NCBI RefSeq assembly: GCF_000787855.1
Contig: NZ_BBPQ01000009.1
Coordinates: forward strand, 47,028 to 111,027
From: Streptacidiphilus anmyonensis
GTDB lineage: Bacteria > Actinomycetota > Actinomycetes > Streptomycetales > Streptomycetaceae
Length of the DNA stretch: 64,000 nucleotides
Direction: 5' to 3'
The position numbers and the translations under genes are program-made. The notes beneath the pieces were generated by a model, which was given only the letters and a program-made list of their open reading frames with translations, was not told the origin of the DNA and ran no database searches. Of the stretch, positions 9,439 to 17,868 are shown piece after piece; positions within the stretch are counted from its first letter, which is position 1, and each line of letters starts with the position of its first letter.

Positions 9439-9679
9439 CTGTGTGAACGCCTCGTAAGAATCACGCGCGAGTCACGGCCGAATGACGGCCATTGTGATGG
9501 TTGTCGCAGTTTGCGTCTGCTCCGTACAGCGTACGCAGCCGGACGATGCCCTTACGCTTGCGCAAAGCGTCTCGCATGGCGGGCATCTCGCCTCACGCCG
9601 TGACGCCCCGCACCCGCGAGACCAACCGGGCTGTTCGCGCCCGCACGACGGTCGCCGGCATCCCCGAGGAGACACCTGC

Positions 9680-10798
9680 ATGCGGTTCAAGCGCACCCTG
9701 GTGGCAGCGATGGTCTCCTTCACCTGCCTCGCCGGCACGGGTGCCGCGGCCGCCGGAGCGGCCGTCTCCGCCGAGCAGATCGCCGTCACCACCCCGCCCG
9801 CGGGCAGCACGGGCTGGCTCCACGACCGCTCCCTGGGCGTCACCATGCCGGACCCTGCGACGGCGAGCGCGACCGACGTCGCCGACTTCTTCGCCGGGCT
9901 CACCGACGCCCAGCAGCAGCGGCTCGTCGCCGCCTACCCCCTGGTCGTCGGCAACCTCGACGGCGCGCCCCTGGCCCTGCGCTACCAGGCCAACCACCTC
10001 GCCATGCAGGCCGAGCTGGACCGGCTGAAGAAGCAGGACCCCCAGTCCGCCGCGCAGATCGCGATGCTGACGCAGCTCACCCAGCCCGGCCACCAGGTCA
10101 TCGCCTTCGACCCGCGCAGCCGCGGCCTGGTCGCCGAGGTCTTCGGCGACCTCGCCACCGCGGAGAAGGTCTCCGTCCTCGTCCCCGGCTCGGACATCGA
10201 CCTGGCCCACTTCGCCAAGGTCCAGGACGAGGCGCAGGCGCTGCGCGCCGAGGAGCAGCAGGTCTCCCCCGGCACCACCACCGCCGCCATAGCCTGGGCC
10301 GACTACGTCACCCCCGTGGGCCTCGGCGCCGACGCCGCGACCTCGCGCCTCGCGGACGCGGCCGCCCCCCGGCTCACCCGCTTCCTCGCGGGCCTCGCGG
10401 TCACCGCCCACCCGAGCACGCCGCCGTCGCTCTTCTGCCACTCCTACGGCTCGGTCGTCTGCGGCGTCGCCGCGCCCACCCTGCACGCGACCGGCACGGT
10501 CACCGACATGGTCGTCCTGGGCAGCCCCGGCATGGACATCGACGGCGCCTCCGCCCTCGGCGAGGGCGTCCGCCTGTGGGCGACGGTGCGCAACGCCACC
10601 GACTGGATCGGCAACGTCCCCTACCTCGAGTTCGCGGGCCTCGGCCACGGCCAGGACCCGACCAGCCCCGGCTTCGGCTCCCACCTGGTCGCCTCCACCG
10701 GCGCCGCCGGCCACAACGGCTACTACGCCCCGGGCACGGCCAGCCTCCGCAACTACGCGGACATCGCGCTGGGCCAGTACGGCGACGTGACCTCGTAA
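9680..10798 (+). CDS. Secreted alpha/beta hydrolase (DUF1023-like)
   Basis: A 372-residue protein with a signal peptide (residues 1 to about 29, MRFKRTLVAAMVSF...AAAGAAVSA). The C-terminal half is an alpha/beta-hydrolase core like the actinobacterial DUF1023 family: the nucleophile elbow reads CHSYGSVVCG and is followed by MVVLGSPGMDIDGASAL. The likely catalytic His is in the C-terminal ASTGAAGHNGYY segment. The N-terminal half is helical and family-specific (FFAGLTDAQQQRLVAAYPLVVGNLDGAP). The substrate is unknown; a cell-wall or lipid ester is plausible. ATG 9680 is chosen for the GAGGAG box and the signal peptide, although the frame is open upstream to 9482. Confidence 0.85.
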   Translation: MRFKRTLVAAMVSFTCLAGTGAAAAGAAVSAEQIAVTTPPAGSTGWLHDRSLGVTMPDPATASATDVADFFAGLTDAQQQRLVAAYPLVVGNLDGAPLALRYQANHLAMQAELDRLKKQDPQSAAQIAMLTQLTQPGHQVIAFDPRSRGLVAEVFGDLATAEKVSVLVPGSDIDLAHFAKVQDEAQALRAEEQQVSPGTTTAAIAWADYVTPVGLGADAATSRLADAAAPRLTRFLAGLAVTAHPSTPPSLFCHSYGSVVCGVAAPTLHATGTVTDMVVLGSPGMDIDGASALGEGVRLWATVRNATDWIGNVPYLEFAGLGHGQDPTSPGFGSHLVASTGAAGHNGYYAPGTASLRNYADIALGQYGDVTS

Positions 10799-10812
10799 CC
10801 GAGGGAAGTGCA

Positions 10813-10910
10813 CTACCCAGGGGCGCGGGACTCTGCCGATATGCGGCTCCGCCGCGTGGGCGCGAGCAACCGCCGGCGTGCGGAAGGCCCCTCGCGCAGC
10901 CCTGCGCCCT
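10813..10910. repeat. Dispersed intergenic GC repeat (GGGGCGCGG type)
   Basis: Between two convergent genes lies CCAGGGGCGCGGGACT followed by related GCGG/CCGC-rich segments. Its first 15 bases match the head of the longer inverted repeats at 19284-19389, 45716-45816 and 59447-59546. This copy is diverged and does not form one long stem. A role in transcription termination is inferred from its position at two gene 3' ends. Confidence 0.5.
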
Positions 10911-10921
10911 GAAGGTGACCG

Positions 10922-11932
10922 TCAGCGCGAAATGCTGCTCATGTCCGCGTAGCGGTCGCCCGCGACCTGGGCGGCGATGGGCTCCAGGGTGGCGAGTTCC
11001 GCGTCGGTGAGGATCAGCCGCGTCGCGGCGGTGTTCTCCTCCAGGCGGGTGCGCTTGCGGGTGCCAGGGATCGGGACGACGGCGAGGTGGTGGACCTGGG
11101 CGCGCTGCTGGACCCAGGCGAGGGCCACCTGGCCCGGCGTCGCGCCGCGGTCCGCGGCGATCTTGTGGACCGGGGCCAGCAGCGCCGCGTTGTGCGCGGC
11201 GTTGTCGCCGGTGAAGCGCGGCTGGTAGTTGCGGAAGTCGCCCGCCGCCAGCTCGCCCGCGTTGCTGAAGGACCCCGTCAGGAAGCCGCGGCCGAGCGGC
11301 GAGTACGCCACGAACGCGACGCCCAGCTCCGCCGCCGCGGGCACCGCGCTGCGCTCGACGTCACGGGAGAAGAGCGACCACTCGGACTGGAGCGCGGTGA
11401 TCGGGTGGATCGCGTGCGCCTCCCGCAGCTCCTCGCCGTTGACCTCGGACAGGCCCAGGAACCGCACCTTGCCCGCGGCGACCAGCTCCGCCATCGCGCC
11501 CACGGACTCGGCCAGCGGGACCTCGGGGTTGCGGCGGTGCATGTAGTACAGGTCGATGTGGTCGACGCCCAGGCGTCGCAGGCTCGCGTCGACGGCCTGA
11601 CGGATGTACGTCGCGTCGTTGCGGACCGCGCGGTACGTCGGGTCGTCCTCGCGGCGCTCGATGGCGAACTTCGTCGCCAGCACCACCTCGTCGCGGTGGG
11701 CCTGCACGAACGGACCGACGAGCTGCTCGTTGCGGCCGTAGCCGTACATGTCGGCCGTGTCGAACAGGGTGACGCCCAGCTCCAGCGCCCGCTCGAGCGT
11801 CGCCCGGGACTCGGTCTCGCCGGTGTCGCCGAACTGGTCGCTGTAGAACTCGCTCATGCCCATGCAGCCGAGGCCCTGGACGCCGACGACGGGGCCGTTC
11901 GTGCCCAACGTGGTGGTCGGGATGGTGCTCAT
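10922..11932 (-). CDS. Aldo/keto reductase
   Basis: A 336-residue NADPH-dependent TIM-barrel oxidoreductase of the AKR superfamily. Catalytic residues are visible: Asp and Tyr in FDTADMYGYG, Lys in ATKF, and the position usually held by His in YYMHRR. The C-terminal cofactor site reads VVPIPGTRKRTRLEEN. Similarity is closest to AKR13-type enzymes that reduce reactive aldehydes. It is transcribed 21 bp downstream of a MerR regulator on the same strand, a pairing often seen for inducible aldehyde detoxification. Confidence 0.92.
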   Translation of the reverse strand: MSTIPTTTLGTNGPVVGVQGLGCMGMSEFYSDQFGDTGETESRATLERALELGVTLFDTADMYGYGRNEQLVGPFVQAHRDEVVLATKFAIERREDDPTYRAVRNDATYIRQAVDASLRRLGVDHIDLYYMHRRNPEVPLAESVGAMAELVAAGKVRFLGLSEVNGEELREAHAIHPITALQSEWSLFSRDVERSAVPAAAELGVAFVAYSPLGRGFLTGSFSNAGELAAGDFRNYQPRFTGDNAAHNAALLAPVHKIAADRGATPGQVALAWVQQRAQVHHLAVVPIPGTRKRTRLEENTAATRLILTDAELATLEPIAAQVAGDRYADMSSISR

Positions 11933-11953
11933 GACTCAGTCCTGCCTCTCGCC

Positions 11954-12358
11954 TTACTGACAATCTTGGCCGTACAAGTCGATCTTGTAGTCCAGGACCA
12001 GAAGGTTCGTCTGGAGGTCGCGGATCCGCGCCAGCACCTCTTCGCGGTGCGCGATCAGCAGCTCGCGGCGCTCGGCGCGGGTGTCGTCGCCGGCGCGGAC
12101 CAGCTCGGTGTAGCGCAGCATCGCCGCGACGGGCATGCCGGTCGCCCGCAGGTTGCCGAGGAACCTCAGCCAGCCCAGGTCCGCGTCGCTGAAGCGACGC
12201 TGCCCGTGGTGCGAGCGGGCCGGGTGGTCCAGCAGGCCGATCCGCTCGTACCAGCGCAGCGTGTGCGCGGTCAGGCCGGTGCGTTCGACCACCTCGCCGA
12301 TGGTGTAGCGAGCCTCGAACTCGCTTCCCGCGACCGCCGCCTGCGACATCTGCGACAT
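11954..12358 (-). CDS. MerR family transcriptional regulator
   Basis: A 134-residue regulator with an N-terminal MerR winged helix-turn-helix (YTIGEVVERTGLTAHTLRWYERIGLL, residues 18-43; GQRRFSDADLGWLRFLGNLRATGMP, 52-76) and a coiled-coil dimerisation helix ending in LLVLDYKIDLYGQDCQ. There is no metal-sensing cysteine array, so it belongs with the small-molecule or stress-sensing members. It forms an operon with the aldo/keto reductase downstream and is divergent from the serine hydrolase; the 87-bp gap at 12359-12445 should carry both promoters and the MerR site. Confidence 0.9.
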   Translation of the reverse strand: MSQMSQAAVAGSEFEARYTIGEVVERTGLTAHTLRWYERIGLLDHPARSHHGQRRFSDADLGWLRFLGNLRATGMPVAAMLRYTELVRAGDDTRAERRELLIAHREEVLARIRDLQTNLLVLDYKIDLYGQDCQ

Positions 12359-12445
12359 CCCGGGCCCCCTTCCGATCGTGTCCTGATCGACGCTACCGAC
12401 CTTGAGTGCACTCTAAGCAAACGCCGCTCCGTAGACTCGGCACCC

Positions 12446-13273
12446 ATGGAGAGCCTGCACCTGATCGAACAGTGGCCCGTCACCACCGCGGCGGCCGTCG
12501 TGGTCCGCCGGGACGGCAGCGTGGCCGGCAGCCACGGCCCGCAGCGGCACCCGTTCAAGCTGGCCTCGGTGACCAAGCCGCTGACGGCCTACGCCACTCT
12601 GGTCGCCGTCGAGGAGGGCGCGCTGGAGCTGGACGACCCGGCGGGTCCCGAGGGTTCGACGGTCCGGCACCTGCTCGCGCACACCTCCGGCCTCGCCTTC
12701 GACGAGCACCGCACCATGGCCGCGCCCGGCACCCGCCGCCTCTACTCGAACGCGGGCTTCGACGTGCTGGCCGAGACGGTCTCCAAGGCGACGGGCATGC
12801 CGTTCCCGCAGTACGCGGCGGAGGCCGTCTTCACCCCGCTCGGGATGAGCGGGACCTGGCTCGACGCCGCGAGCAAGAGCCCGGCCGGCGCGGGCGGCGT
12901 CTCCACCGCCGAGGATCTGGCCCGCTTCGCCGCGGAGCTCCAGGCTCCGCGCGTGCTCCACCCCGAGACCCTCGCCGAGGCCACCCGCGTCGCCTTCCCC
13001 GGCCTGAACGGGGTCCTGCCGGGCTACGGCCACCAGAAGCCGAACGACTGGGGCCTCGGCTTCGACATCCGCGACCACAAGTCCCCGCACTGGACCGGCC
13101 TGAGCAGCTCCCCGGCGACCTTCGGCCACTTCGGCCAGTCCGGCACGTTCCTGTGGGTCGACCCGGCGGCGGGCGCGGCCTGCGTCGTCCTCACCGACCG
13201 CGACTTCGGCCCGTGGGCGGCGGAGCTGTGGACCCCGTTCACGGACGCCGTGCTCGCCGAGCTTCACCCGTAG
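12446..13273 (+). CDS. Serine hydrolase of the beta-lactamase family
   Basis: A 275-residue class C beta-lactamase-like hydrolase. The SxxK motif is S41-V-T-K44, the YxN motif is Y100-S-N102, and an HxG motif occurs at H228-F-G230 (GHFGQSGT). There is no signal peptide, so it is probably cytoplasmic; such proteins are esterases or peptidases more often than true beta-lactamases. ATG 12446 is chosen because the next upstream starts would run into the MerR promoter. Its last 10 bp overlap the end of the convergent pirin gene. Confidence 0.88.
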   Translation: MESLHLIEQWPVTTAAAVVVRRDGSVAGSHGPQRHPFKLASVTKPLTAYATLVAVEEGALELDDPAGPEGSTVRHLLAHTSGLAFDEHRTMAAPGTRRLYSNAGFDVLAETVSKATGMPFPQYAAEAVFTPLGMSGTWLDAASKSPAGAGGVSTAEDLARFAAELQAPRVLHPETLAEATRVAFPGLNGVLPGYGHQKPNDWGLGFDIRDHKSPHWTGLSSSPATFGHFGQSGTFLWVDPAAGAACVVLTDRDFGPWAAELWTPFTDAVLAELHP

Positions 13274-13995
13274 CTGACGGCCGACTCCATCGCCCACACC
13301 AGCAACTCGACGCCGTCCGGGCCCGCCGTGGGGTCGACCAGGACGGCGTCTCCACTGATCCGCACCGCGTCCCCCGCGGCGAGCTCGCGGCCGCGCCCCT
13401 TCGGGCCGTCGGACTCGCGGAAGCCGAGGCCGCCGCGGGCGACGTGCAGGTAGACGTACGCAGCCCGCGGCAGCTCGGGAAGCGGCAGGTACGCGCCCGC
13501 GCGCAGCAGATGCAGGGCGGCGTCGGCGCGTCGCAGCAGTCCCGGCGGGGTCAGCAGCACCGACCCCGCCCCCGCCTCGGCGTCCGCATCCCGCACCGCA
13601 TAGGCCGGGTCCGTGCCGAACTCCCCTGGCTGGAGCCAGAACTGCAGGAACCGCACCGGTTCGTCCGTGGCCGCGTTGACCTCGCTGTGGCTGACGCCGG
13701 ACCCCGCGCTCAGGTACTGGAGCTGTCCGGGCCGGACCACCGCCTCGTGGCCGTGGTCGTCGCGGTGGGCCAGCTCGCCCTCCAGGACCCAGGTGAGGAT
13801 CTCCGTGTCGCGGTGGCGGTGCGCCGCGAAGCCCGCGCCCGGGGCGAGGAGTTCCTCGTTGCAGGCCAGGAGCGCGCCGAAGGAGACGTTGGCGGGGTCG
13901 TAGTGCGCGGAGAAGGAGAACGCGTGGGCGGTCCGGACGCCGGGCTCCGGCTCGGAGCGGTACCGGTGGCCGGCGCGGCGGATACTGAGCGGCAT
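13264..13995 (-). CDS. Pirin family bicupin protein
   Basis: A 243-residue pirin-like double-cupin protein. The N-terminal cupin carries the metal ligands in AAHRHRDTEILTWVLEGEL (His-x-His about residues 58-60) and SGVSHSE (about 99-105), followed by the pirin signature FLQFWLQP. The second cupin (about 165-240) lacks an obvious metal site. Pirins bind iron and some act as quercetin dioxygenases; the role here is unknown. It is convergent with the serine hydrolase, and the two coding ends overlap by 10 bp. Confidence 0.92.
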   Translation of the reverse strand: MPLSIRRAGHRYRSEPEPGVRTAHAFSFSAHYDPANVSFGALLACNEELLAPGAGFAAHRHRDTEILTWVLEGELAHRDDHGHEAVVRPGQLQYLSAGSGVSHSEVNAATDEPVRFLQFWLQPGEFGTDPAYAVRDADAEAGAGSVLLTPPGLLRRADAALHLLRAGAYLPLPELPRAAYVYLHVARGGLGFRESDGPKGRGRELAAGDAVRISGDAVLVDPTAGPDGVELLVWAMESAVSYG

Positions 13996-14085
13996 AGGGC
14001 CACATTAGGCACTTGTGACCCGCGTCTCCCGCGCCGGGTGCATCCCCGTGCACGGATCGGCGCGGCGATGGTGCAGGCTTAGTCT

Positions 14086-15396
14086 GTGCCAGACCCAGTC
14101 GCCCAGAACCCCGCGAACCAGCCGGCCGAGGCAGCCCCCGGAAAGACCGCCGACACCGTGGAGCGCACCGCCGCGCGGCGCGGCTCGCGGCGCGGGACGG
14201 CCTTCGAGCGCAAAACCGTGATGGCCACCGCCGAGCAGCACGCGCAGACGCTGAAGAACCTCGAGCGCGCCGCCGGGAAGATGGCCACCGCGGCCATCGC
14301 CCGGATGGACGACAGCCTCGCCTGGTACCGCAACATGCCGCCGGAGCACCGCTCCTGGATCGGGCTGGTGGCACAGGCCGGTATCGCCGCGTTCACCGAG
14401 TGGTTCCGCCACCCGGACGCGCCGCAGGCGATCAGCACGGACGTGTTCGGGACCGCGCCGCGCGAGCTGACCCGCGCGGTCACCCTGCGCCAGACCGTGG
14501 AGATGATCCGGACCACCATCGAGGTCGTCGAGGAGGCGATCGAGGAGGTGGCCGCGCCGGGCGCGGAGGAGGCGCTGCGTGAGGCGGTGCTGGTCTACGC
14601 CCGCGAGATCGCCTTCGCCACCGCCCAGGTCTACGCCCAGGCCGCGGAGGCCCGTGGTGCGTGGGACGCGCGGCTGGAGGCGCTGGTCGTCAACTCCCTG
14701 CTCTCCGGCGACGCGGACGAGGGCGTGCTGTCGCGCGCCGCCGCGCTCGGCTGGGGACAGCCGGACCGGGTCATGGTCGTCATGGGCAGCGCGCCCGCCG
14801 GGGACAGCGAGCTGGTCGTCGAGGCGATCCGGCGGGCCGCCCGGCACGCCAAGCTGCACGTGCTCACCGGCGTGCTCGGCTCCCGGCTGGTCGTGGTCGT
14901 CGGCGAGAAGAAACCGCGCAGCGGCGAGCGGCTGTGGGATCCGGTGGTCGCCGCCCGCGCGCTGCTCGGGCAGTTCGCGCCCGGGCCGGTGGTGATCGGT
15001 CCGACCGTCTCCGACCTGCTGTCCGCGACGCGTTCCGCGCAGGCCGCAGCGGCGGGTCTGCGAGCGTGCTCGGCCTGGCCGGACGCGCCGCGGCCGGTGC
15101 TCGCGGACGACCTGCTGCCCGAGCGCGCGCTCGCGGGCGACCATCAGGCGCGCACCCAGCTGGTCGAGGAGATCTACGCGCCGCTCGACGAGGCGGGATC
15201 GGCGCTGCTGGACACGCTCTCGGTCTATCTGGAGCAGGCCTCTTCGCTGGAGGGGGCGGCCCGGATGCTGTTCGTGCACCCCAACACCGTGCGCTACCGC
15301 CTGCGGCGTGTGACCGACATCACGGGCTACGCGCCGTCGGACGTGCGTTCGGCGTTCACGCTCCGCATCGCCCTGGCCCTGGGACGACTCCAATAG
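14086..15396 (+). CDS. fasR: PucR-type regulator of fatty acid synthesis (FasR-like)
   Basis: A 436-residue transcriptional regulator with a C-terminal PucR helix-turn-helix (LEQASSLEGAARMLFVHPNTVRYRLRRVTDITGY, about residues 385-418) and a GGDEF-like middle domain (about 200-300). Directly upstream of fabD-fabH-acpP-fabF on the same strand, it corresponds to FasR, which in Streptomyces coelicolor activates that operon. The start is GTG 14086, which lacks a Shine-Dalgarno sequence and is preceded closely by TTAGTCT, so a leaderless transcript is possible. In-frame alternatives exist near 14218-14221 (GTGATGGCC). About 110 bp separate it from fabD. Confidence 0.92.
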   Translation: MPDPVAQNPANQPAEAAPGKTADTVERTAARRGSRRGTAFERKTVMATAEQHAQTLKNLERAAGKMATAAIARMDDSLAWYRNMPPEHRSWIGLVAQAGIAAFTEWFRHPDAPQAISTDVFGTAPRELTRAVTLRQTVEMIRTTIEVVEEAIEEVAAPGAEEALREAVLVYAREIAFATAQVYAQAAEARGAWDARLEALVVNSLLSGDADEGVLSRAAALGWGQPDRVMVVMGSAPAGDSELVVEAIRRAARHAKLHVLTGVLGSRLVVVVGEKKPRSGERLWDPVVAARALLGQFAPGPVVIGPTVSDLLSATRSAQAAAAGLRACSAWPDAPRPVLADDLLPERALAGDHQARTQLVEEIYAPLDEAGSALLDTLSVYLEQASSLEGAARMLFVHPNTVRYRLRRVTDITGYAPSDVRSAFTLRIALALGRLQ

Positions 15397-15505
15397 GGAT
15401 GAGCTGGGATGATGCCCGGCTGTAGGGAACCCACAACTCCGCTCGCGGTTCTTCGTCGCGGTCCTCACCCGCGGAGCACCGGCTCGACAAGAGAAGGTTG
15501 ATGAC

Positions 15506-16450
15506 GTGCTCGTACTCGTTGCTCCCGGACAAGGCGCCCAGACGCCCGGATTCCTCGCCCCCTGGCTGGAGGTCTCCGGCGTCGCCGACCGCCTCCGCCT
15601 CTGGTCCGACGTGGCCGGTCTGGATCTGGTGCACGCCGGCACCGAGGCGTCCGAGGACGAGATCAAGGACACCGCCGTCGCCCAGCCGCTGCTGGTCGCC
15701 GCGGGCCTGGTGACCGCGTCCGCGCTCTTCGGGGACCACGCGAACATCGCCCGGCAGGTCGGCGCCGTCGCCGGTCACAGCGTCGGTGAGATCACCGTCG
15801 CCGTCGCCTCCGACGTGCTGAGCCCCGAGGACGGGCTGGCCTTCGTCCGCGAGCGCAGCCTGGGCATGGCCGAGGCCGCCGCCGCGACCGCCACCGGCAT
15901 GGCCGCCGTGCTCGGCGGGGACCCGGACGAGGTGGCCGCCAAGCTGGCCGCCCACGGCGTCACCGGAGCCAACAACAACGGCGGCGGCCAGATCGTGGCG
16001 GCCGGCACGCTGGAGCAGCTGGCCGCGCTCAAGGCCGATCCGCCGGCCGGCGCCCGGCTGATCCCGCTCAAGGTCGCCGGCGCCTTCCACACCGCGCACA
16101 TGGCCCCGGGCCAGGTCCGGCTGGAGAAGCTGGCGCCCACGCTCGCGGCGGCGGACCCGACCGTCCCCTACGTCTCGAACAAGGACGGTCAGGTCGTCAC
16201 CTCGGGCGCCGAGGTGCTGGCGCGCCTGGTCTCGCAGGTGTCCAACCCGGTCCGCTGGGACCTGTGCATGGAGACCCTGGCCGGGCTGGGCATGACCGCG
16301 ATGATCGAGCTCTCTCCCGCGGGGACCCTCACCAACCTGGTCAAGCGCAACGTCAAGGGTGTCGCGACGCTGGCCCTGAAGACACCGGCCGATCTCGACA
16401 AGGCCCTCGCGCTCGTGGCCGAGCACGGAGCCGGGGAGCAGAACGCATGA
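15506..16450 (+). CDS. fabD: Malonyl-CoA:ACP transacylase
   Basis: A 314-residue FabD that moves malonyl groups from CoA to acyl carrier protein for chain elongation. The GQGAQ motif is at residues 8-12, the nucleophile in GHSVGE is Ser92, and the later GAFHTAHM segment holds the catalytic His. The start is GTG 15506, set by a GAGAAGG box; the nearby ATG 15501 is in another frame. The stop codon overlaps the fabH start by 4 bp (ATGA), giving translational coupling. First gene of the fab operon. Confidence 0.97.
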   Translation: MLVLVAPGQGAQTPGFLAPWLEVSGVADRLRLWSDVAGLDLVHAGTEASEDEIKDTAVAQPLLVAAGLVTASALFGDHANIARQVGAVAGHSVGEITVAVASDVLSPEDGLAFVRERSLGMAEAAAATATGMAAVLGGDPDEVAAKLAAHGVTGANNNGGGQIVAAGTLEQLAALKADPPAGARLIPLKVAGAFHTAHMAPGQVRLEKLAPTLAAADPTVPYVSNKDGQVVTSGAEVLARLVSQVSNPVRWDLCMETLAGLGMTAMIELSPAGTLTNLVKRNVKGVATLALKTPADLDKALALVAEHGAGEQNA

Positions 16451-17481
16451 CAGCCCAGCCCACCATCAAGCCCAGCACGGGGGCGCAGTTCTCGCGCATC
16501 CACGGCGTCGGCGGCTACCGACCGGTCCGGGTCATCCCCAACTCCGAGGTGCTGAACTGGATCGAGTCCTCGGACGAGTGGATCCGCACCCGCAGCGGCA
16601 TCACCGAGCGCCGTTGGGCCGGCCCGGAGGAGACCGTCGCCGAGATGTCGGTCCAGGCCGCCAGCAAGGCGATCGCCATGGCCGGGATCGCGCCCGAGCA
16701 GGTCGGCGGCGTCATCGTGGCGACCGTCTCGCACCTGAAGCAGACCCCGGCCATCGCCACCGAGATCGCCCAGCGCCTCGGCTGCGGCACCGCGCCCGCC
16801 TTCGACATCTCCGCCGCCTGCGCCGGCTTCGGCTACGGCCTGTCGCTGGCCGACGGCATGGTGCGCGGCGGCAGCGCCGAGTACGTGGTCGTGATCGGCG
16901 TCGAGCGCCTGTCCGACCTCACCGACATCCACGACCGCTCGACCGCCTTCATCTTCGGCGACGGCGCCGGCGCGGCCGTGGTGGGCCCGTCCGACACCCC
17001 CGGCATCGGCAAGGTCGTCTGGGGTTCCGACGGCTCGCAGGCGGACGTCATCAGCCAGACCGCCGCGTGGGACACCGCGTTCGCCAAGCCCGACGCCGTC
17101 AACGGCGCGGGCGAGGAGACCAAGTGGCCGGCCCTGCGCATGGAGGGCCAGACGGTCTTCCGCTGGGCCGTCTGGGACATGGCCAAGGCCGCCCAGCAGG
17201 CCCTGGACGCCGCCGGGATCACCGCCGACCAGCTCGGCGCGTTCATCCCGCACCAGGCCAACATGCGGATCATCGACGCGATGATCAAGGCCCTGAAGCT
17301 TCCCGAGTCGGTCCCGGTGGCCCGCGACATCGCGGAGACCGGGAACACCTCGGCGGCATCGATCCCGCTGGCCATGGAGCGCATGCTCCAGTCCGGCGAG
17401 GCGAAGAGCGGCGATCTCGCCCTCATCATCGGCTTCGGGGCGGGTCTCGTCTACGCAGCCGCAGTCGTTACCCTCCCGTAG
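16447..17481 (+). CDS. fabH: Beta-ketoacyl-ACP synthase III
   Basis: A 344-residue KAS III that starts fatty acid synthesis by condensing an acyl-CoA primer (branched primers in streptomycetes) with malonyl-ACP. The Cys-His-Asn triad is visible in ISAACAGF, IPHQANMRI and TGNTSAAS. The ATG overlaps the fabD stop in ATGA, so translation is coupled. The frame extends further upstream inside fabD, but that part is only a read-through of the fabD region. The acpP gene follows after 31 bp. Confidence 0.97.
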   Translation: MTAQPTIKPSTGAQFSRIHGVGGYRPVRVIPNSEVLNWIESSDEWIRTRSGITERRWAGPEETVAEMSVQAASKAIAMAGIAPEQVGGVIVATVSHLKQTPAIATEIAQRLGCGTAPAFDISAACAGFGYGLSLADGMVRGGSAEYVVVIGVERLSDLTDIHDRSTAFIFGDGAGAAVVGPSDTPGIGKVVWGSDGSQADVISQTAAWDTAFAKPDAVNGAGEETKWPALRMEGQTVFRWAVWDMAKAAQQALDAAGITADQLGAFIPHQANMRIIDAMIKALKLPESVPVARDIAETGNTSAASIPLAMERMLQSGEAKSGDLALIIGFGAGLVYAAAVVTLP

Positions 17482-17512
17482 GAAACACCGTTCACCACTA
17501 GAAGGAGCCATC

Positions 17513-17755
17513 ATGGCCACGCAGGACGAGGTCCTCTCCGGTCTCGCCGAGATCGTCAACGAGATCGCCGGGATCCCGGCCGAGGACGTTGAGCTGGACA
17601 AGTCTTTCACCGACGACCTGGACGTCGACTCGCTCTCCATGGTCGAGGTCGTCGTCGCCGCCGAGGAGCGCTTCGACGTCAAGATCCCGGACGACGAGGT
17701 CAAGAACCTGAAGACCGTCGGCGACGCGGTGAACTACATCATCGCCAACTCCTGA
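17513..17755 (+). CDS. acpP: Acyl carrier protein
   Basis: An 80-residue acidic helical protein. The DSL motif DDLDVDSLSMVE carries the phosphopantetheine attachment site at Ser40. Length, helix pattern and position between fabH and fabF identify it as the primary fatty acid ACP rather than a polyketide ACP. It has an AGAAGGAG ribosome binding site. A perfect 30-bp palindrome follows 17 bp after its stop. Confidence 0.97.
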   Translation: MATQDEVLSGLAEIVNEIAGIPAEDVELDKSFTDDLDVDSLSMVEVVVAAEERFDVKIPDDEVKNLKTVGDAVNYIIANS

Positions 17756-17772
17756 GCGTTCACACGCTTCCA

Positions 17773-17802
17773 GGGGGACGCCGCCGGCCGGCGGCGTCCC
17801 CC
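17773..17802 (+). terminator. Perfect palindrome between acpP and fabF
   Basis: A 30-bp perfect palindrome: GGGGGACGCCGCCGG (17773-17787) is followed directly by its reverse complement (17788-17802). The RNA would form a very stable hairpin inside the fab operon. It could act as a partial terminator or a 3' stabiliser, raising acpP mRNA over fabF mRNA. There is no T run. Confidence 0.7.
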
Positions 17803-17868
17803 GCCCCCACAGAACCACCCCGGACTTCCTTTCGGACCACCCGGACTTCCCTGCCAGGAGACACAGCA

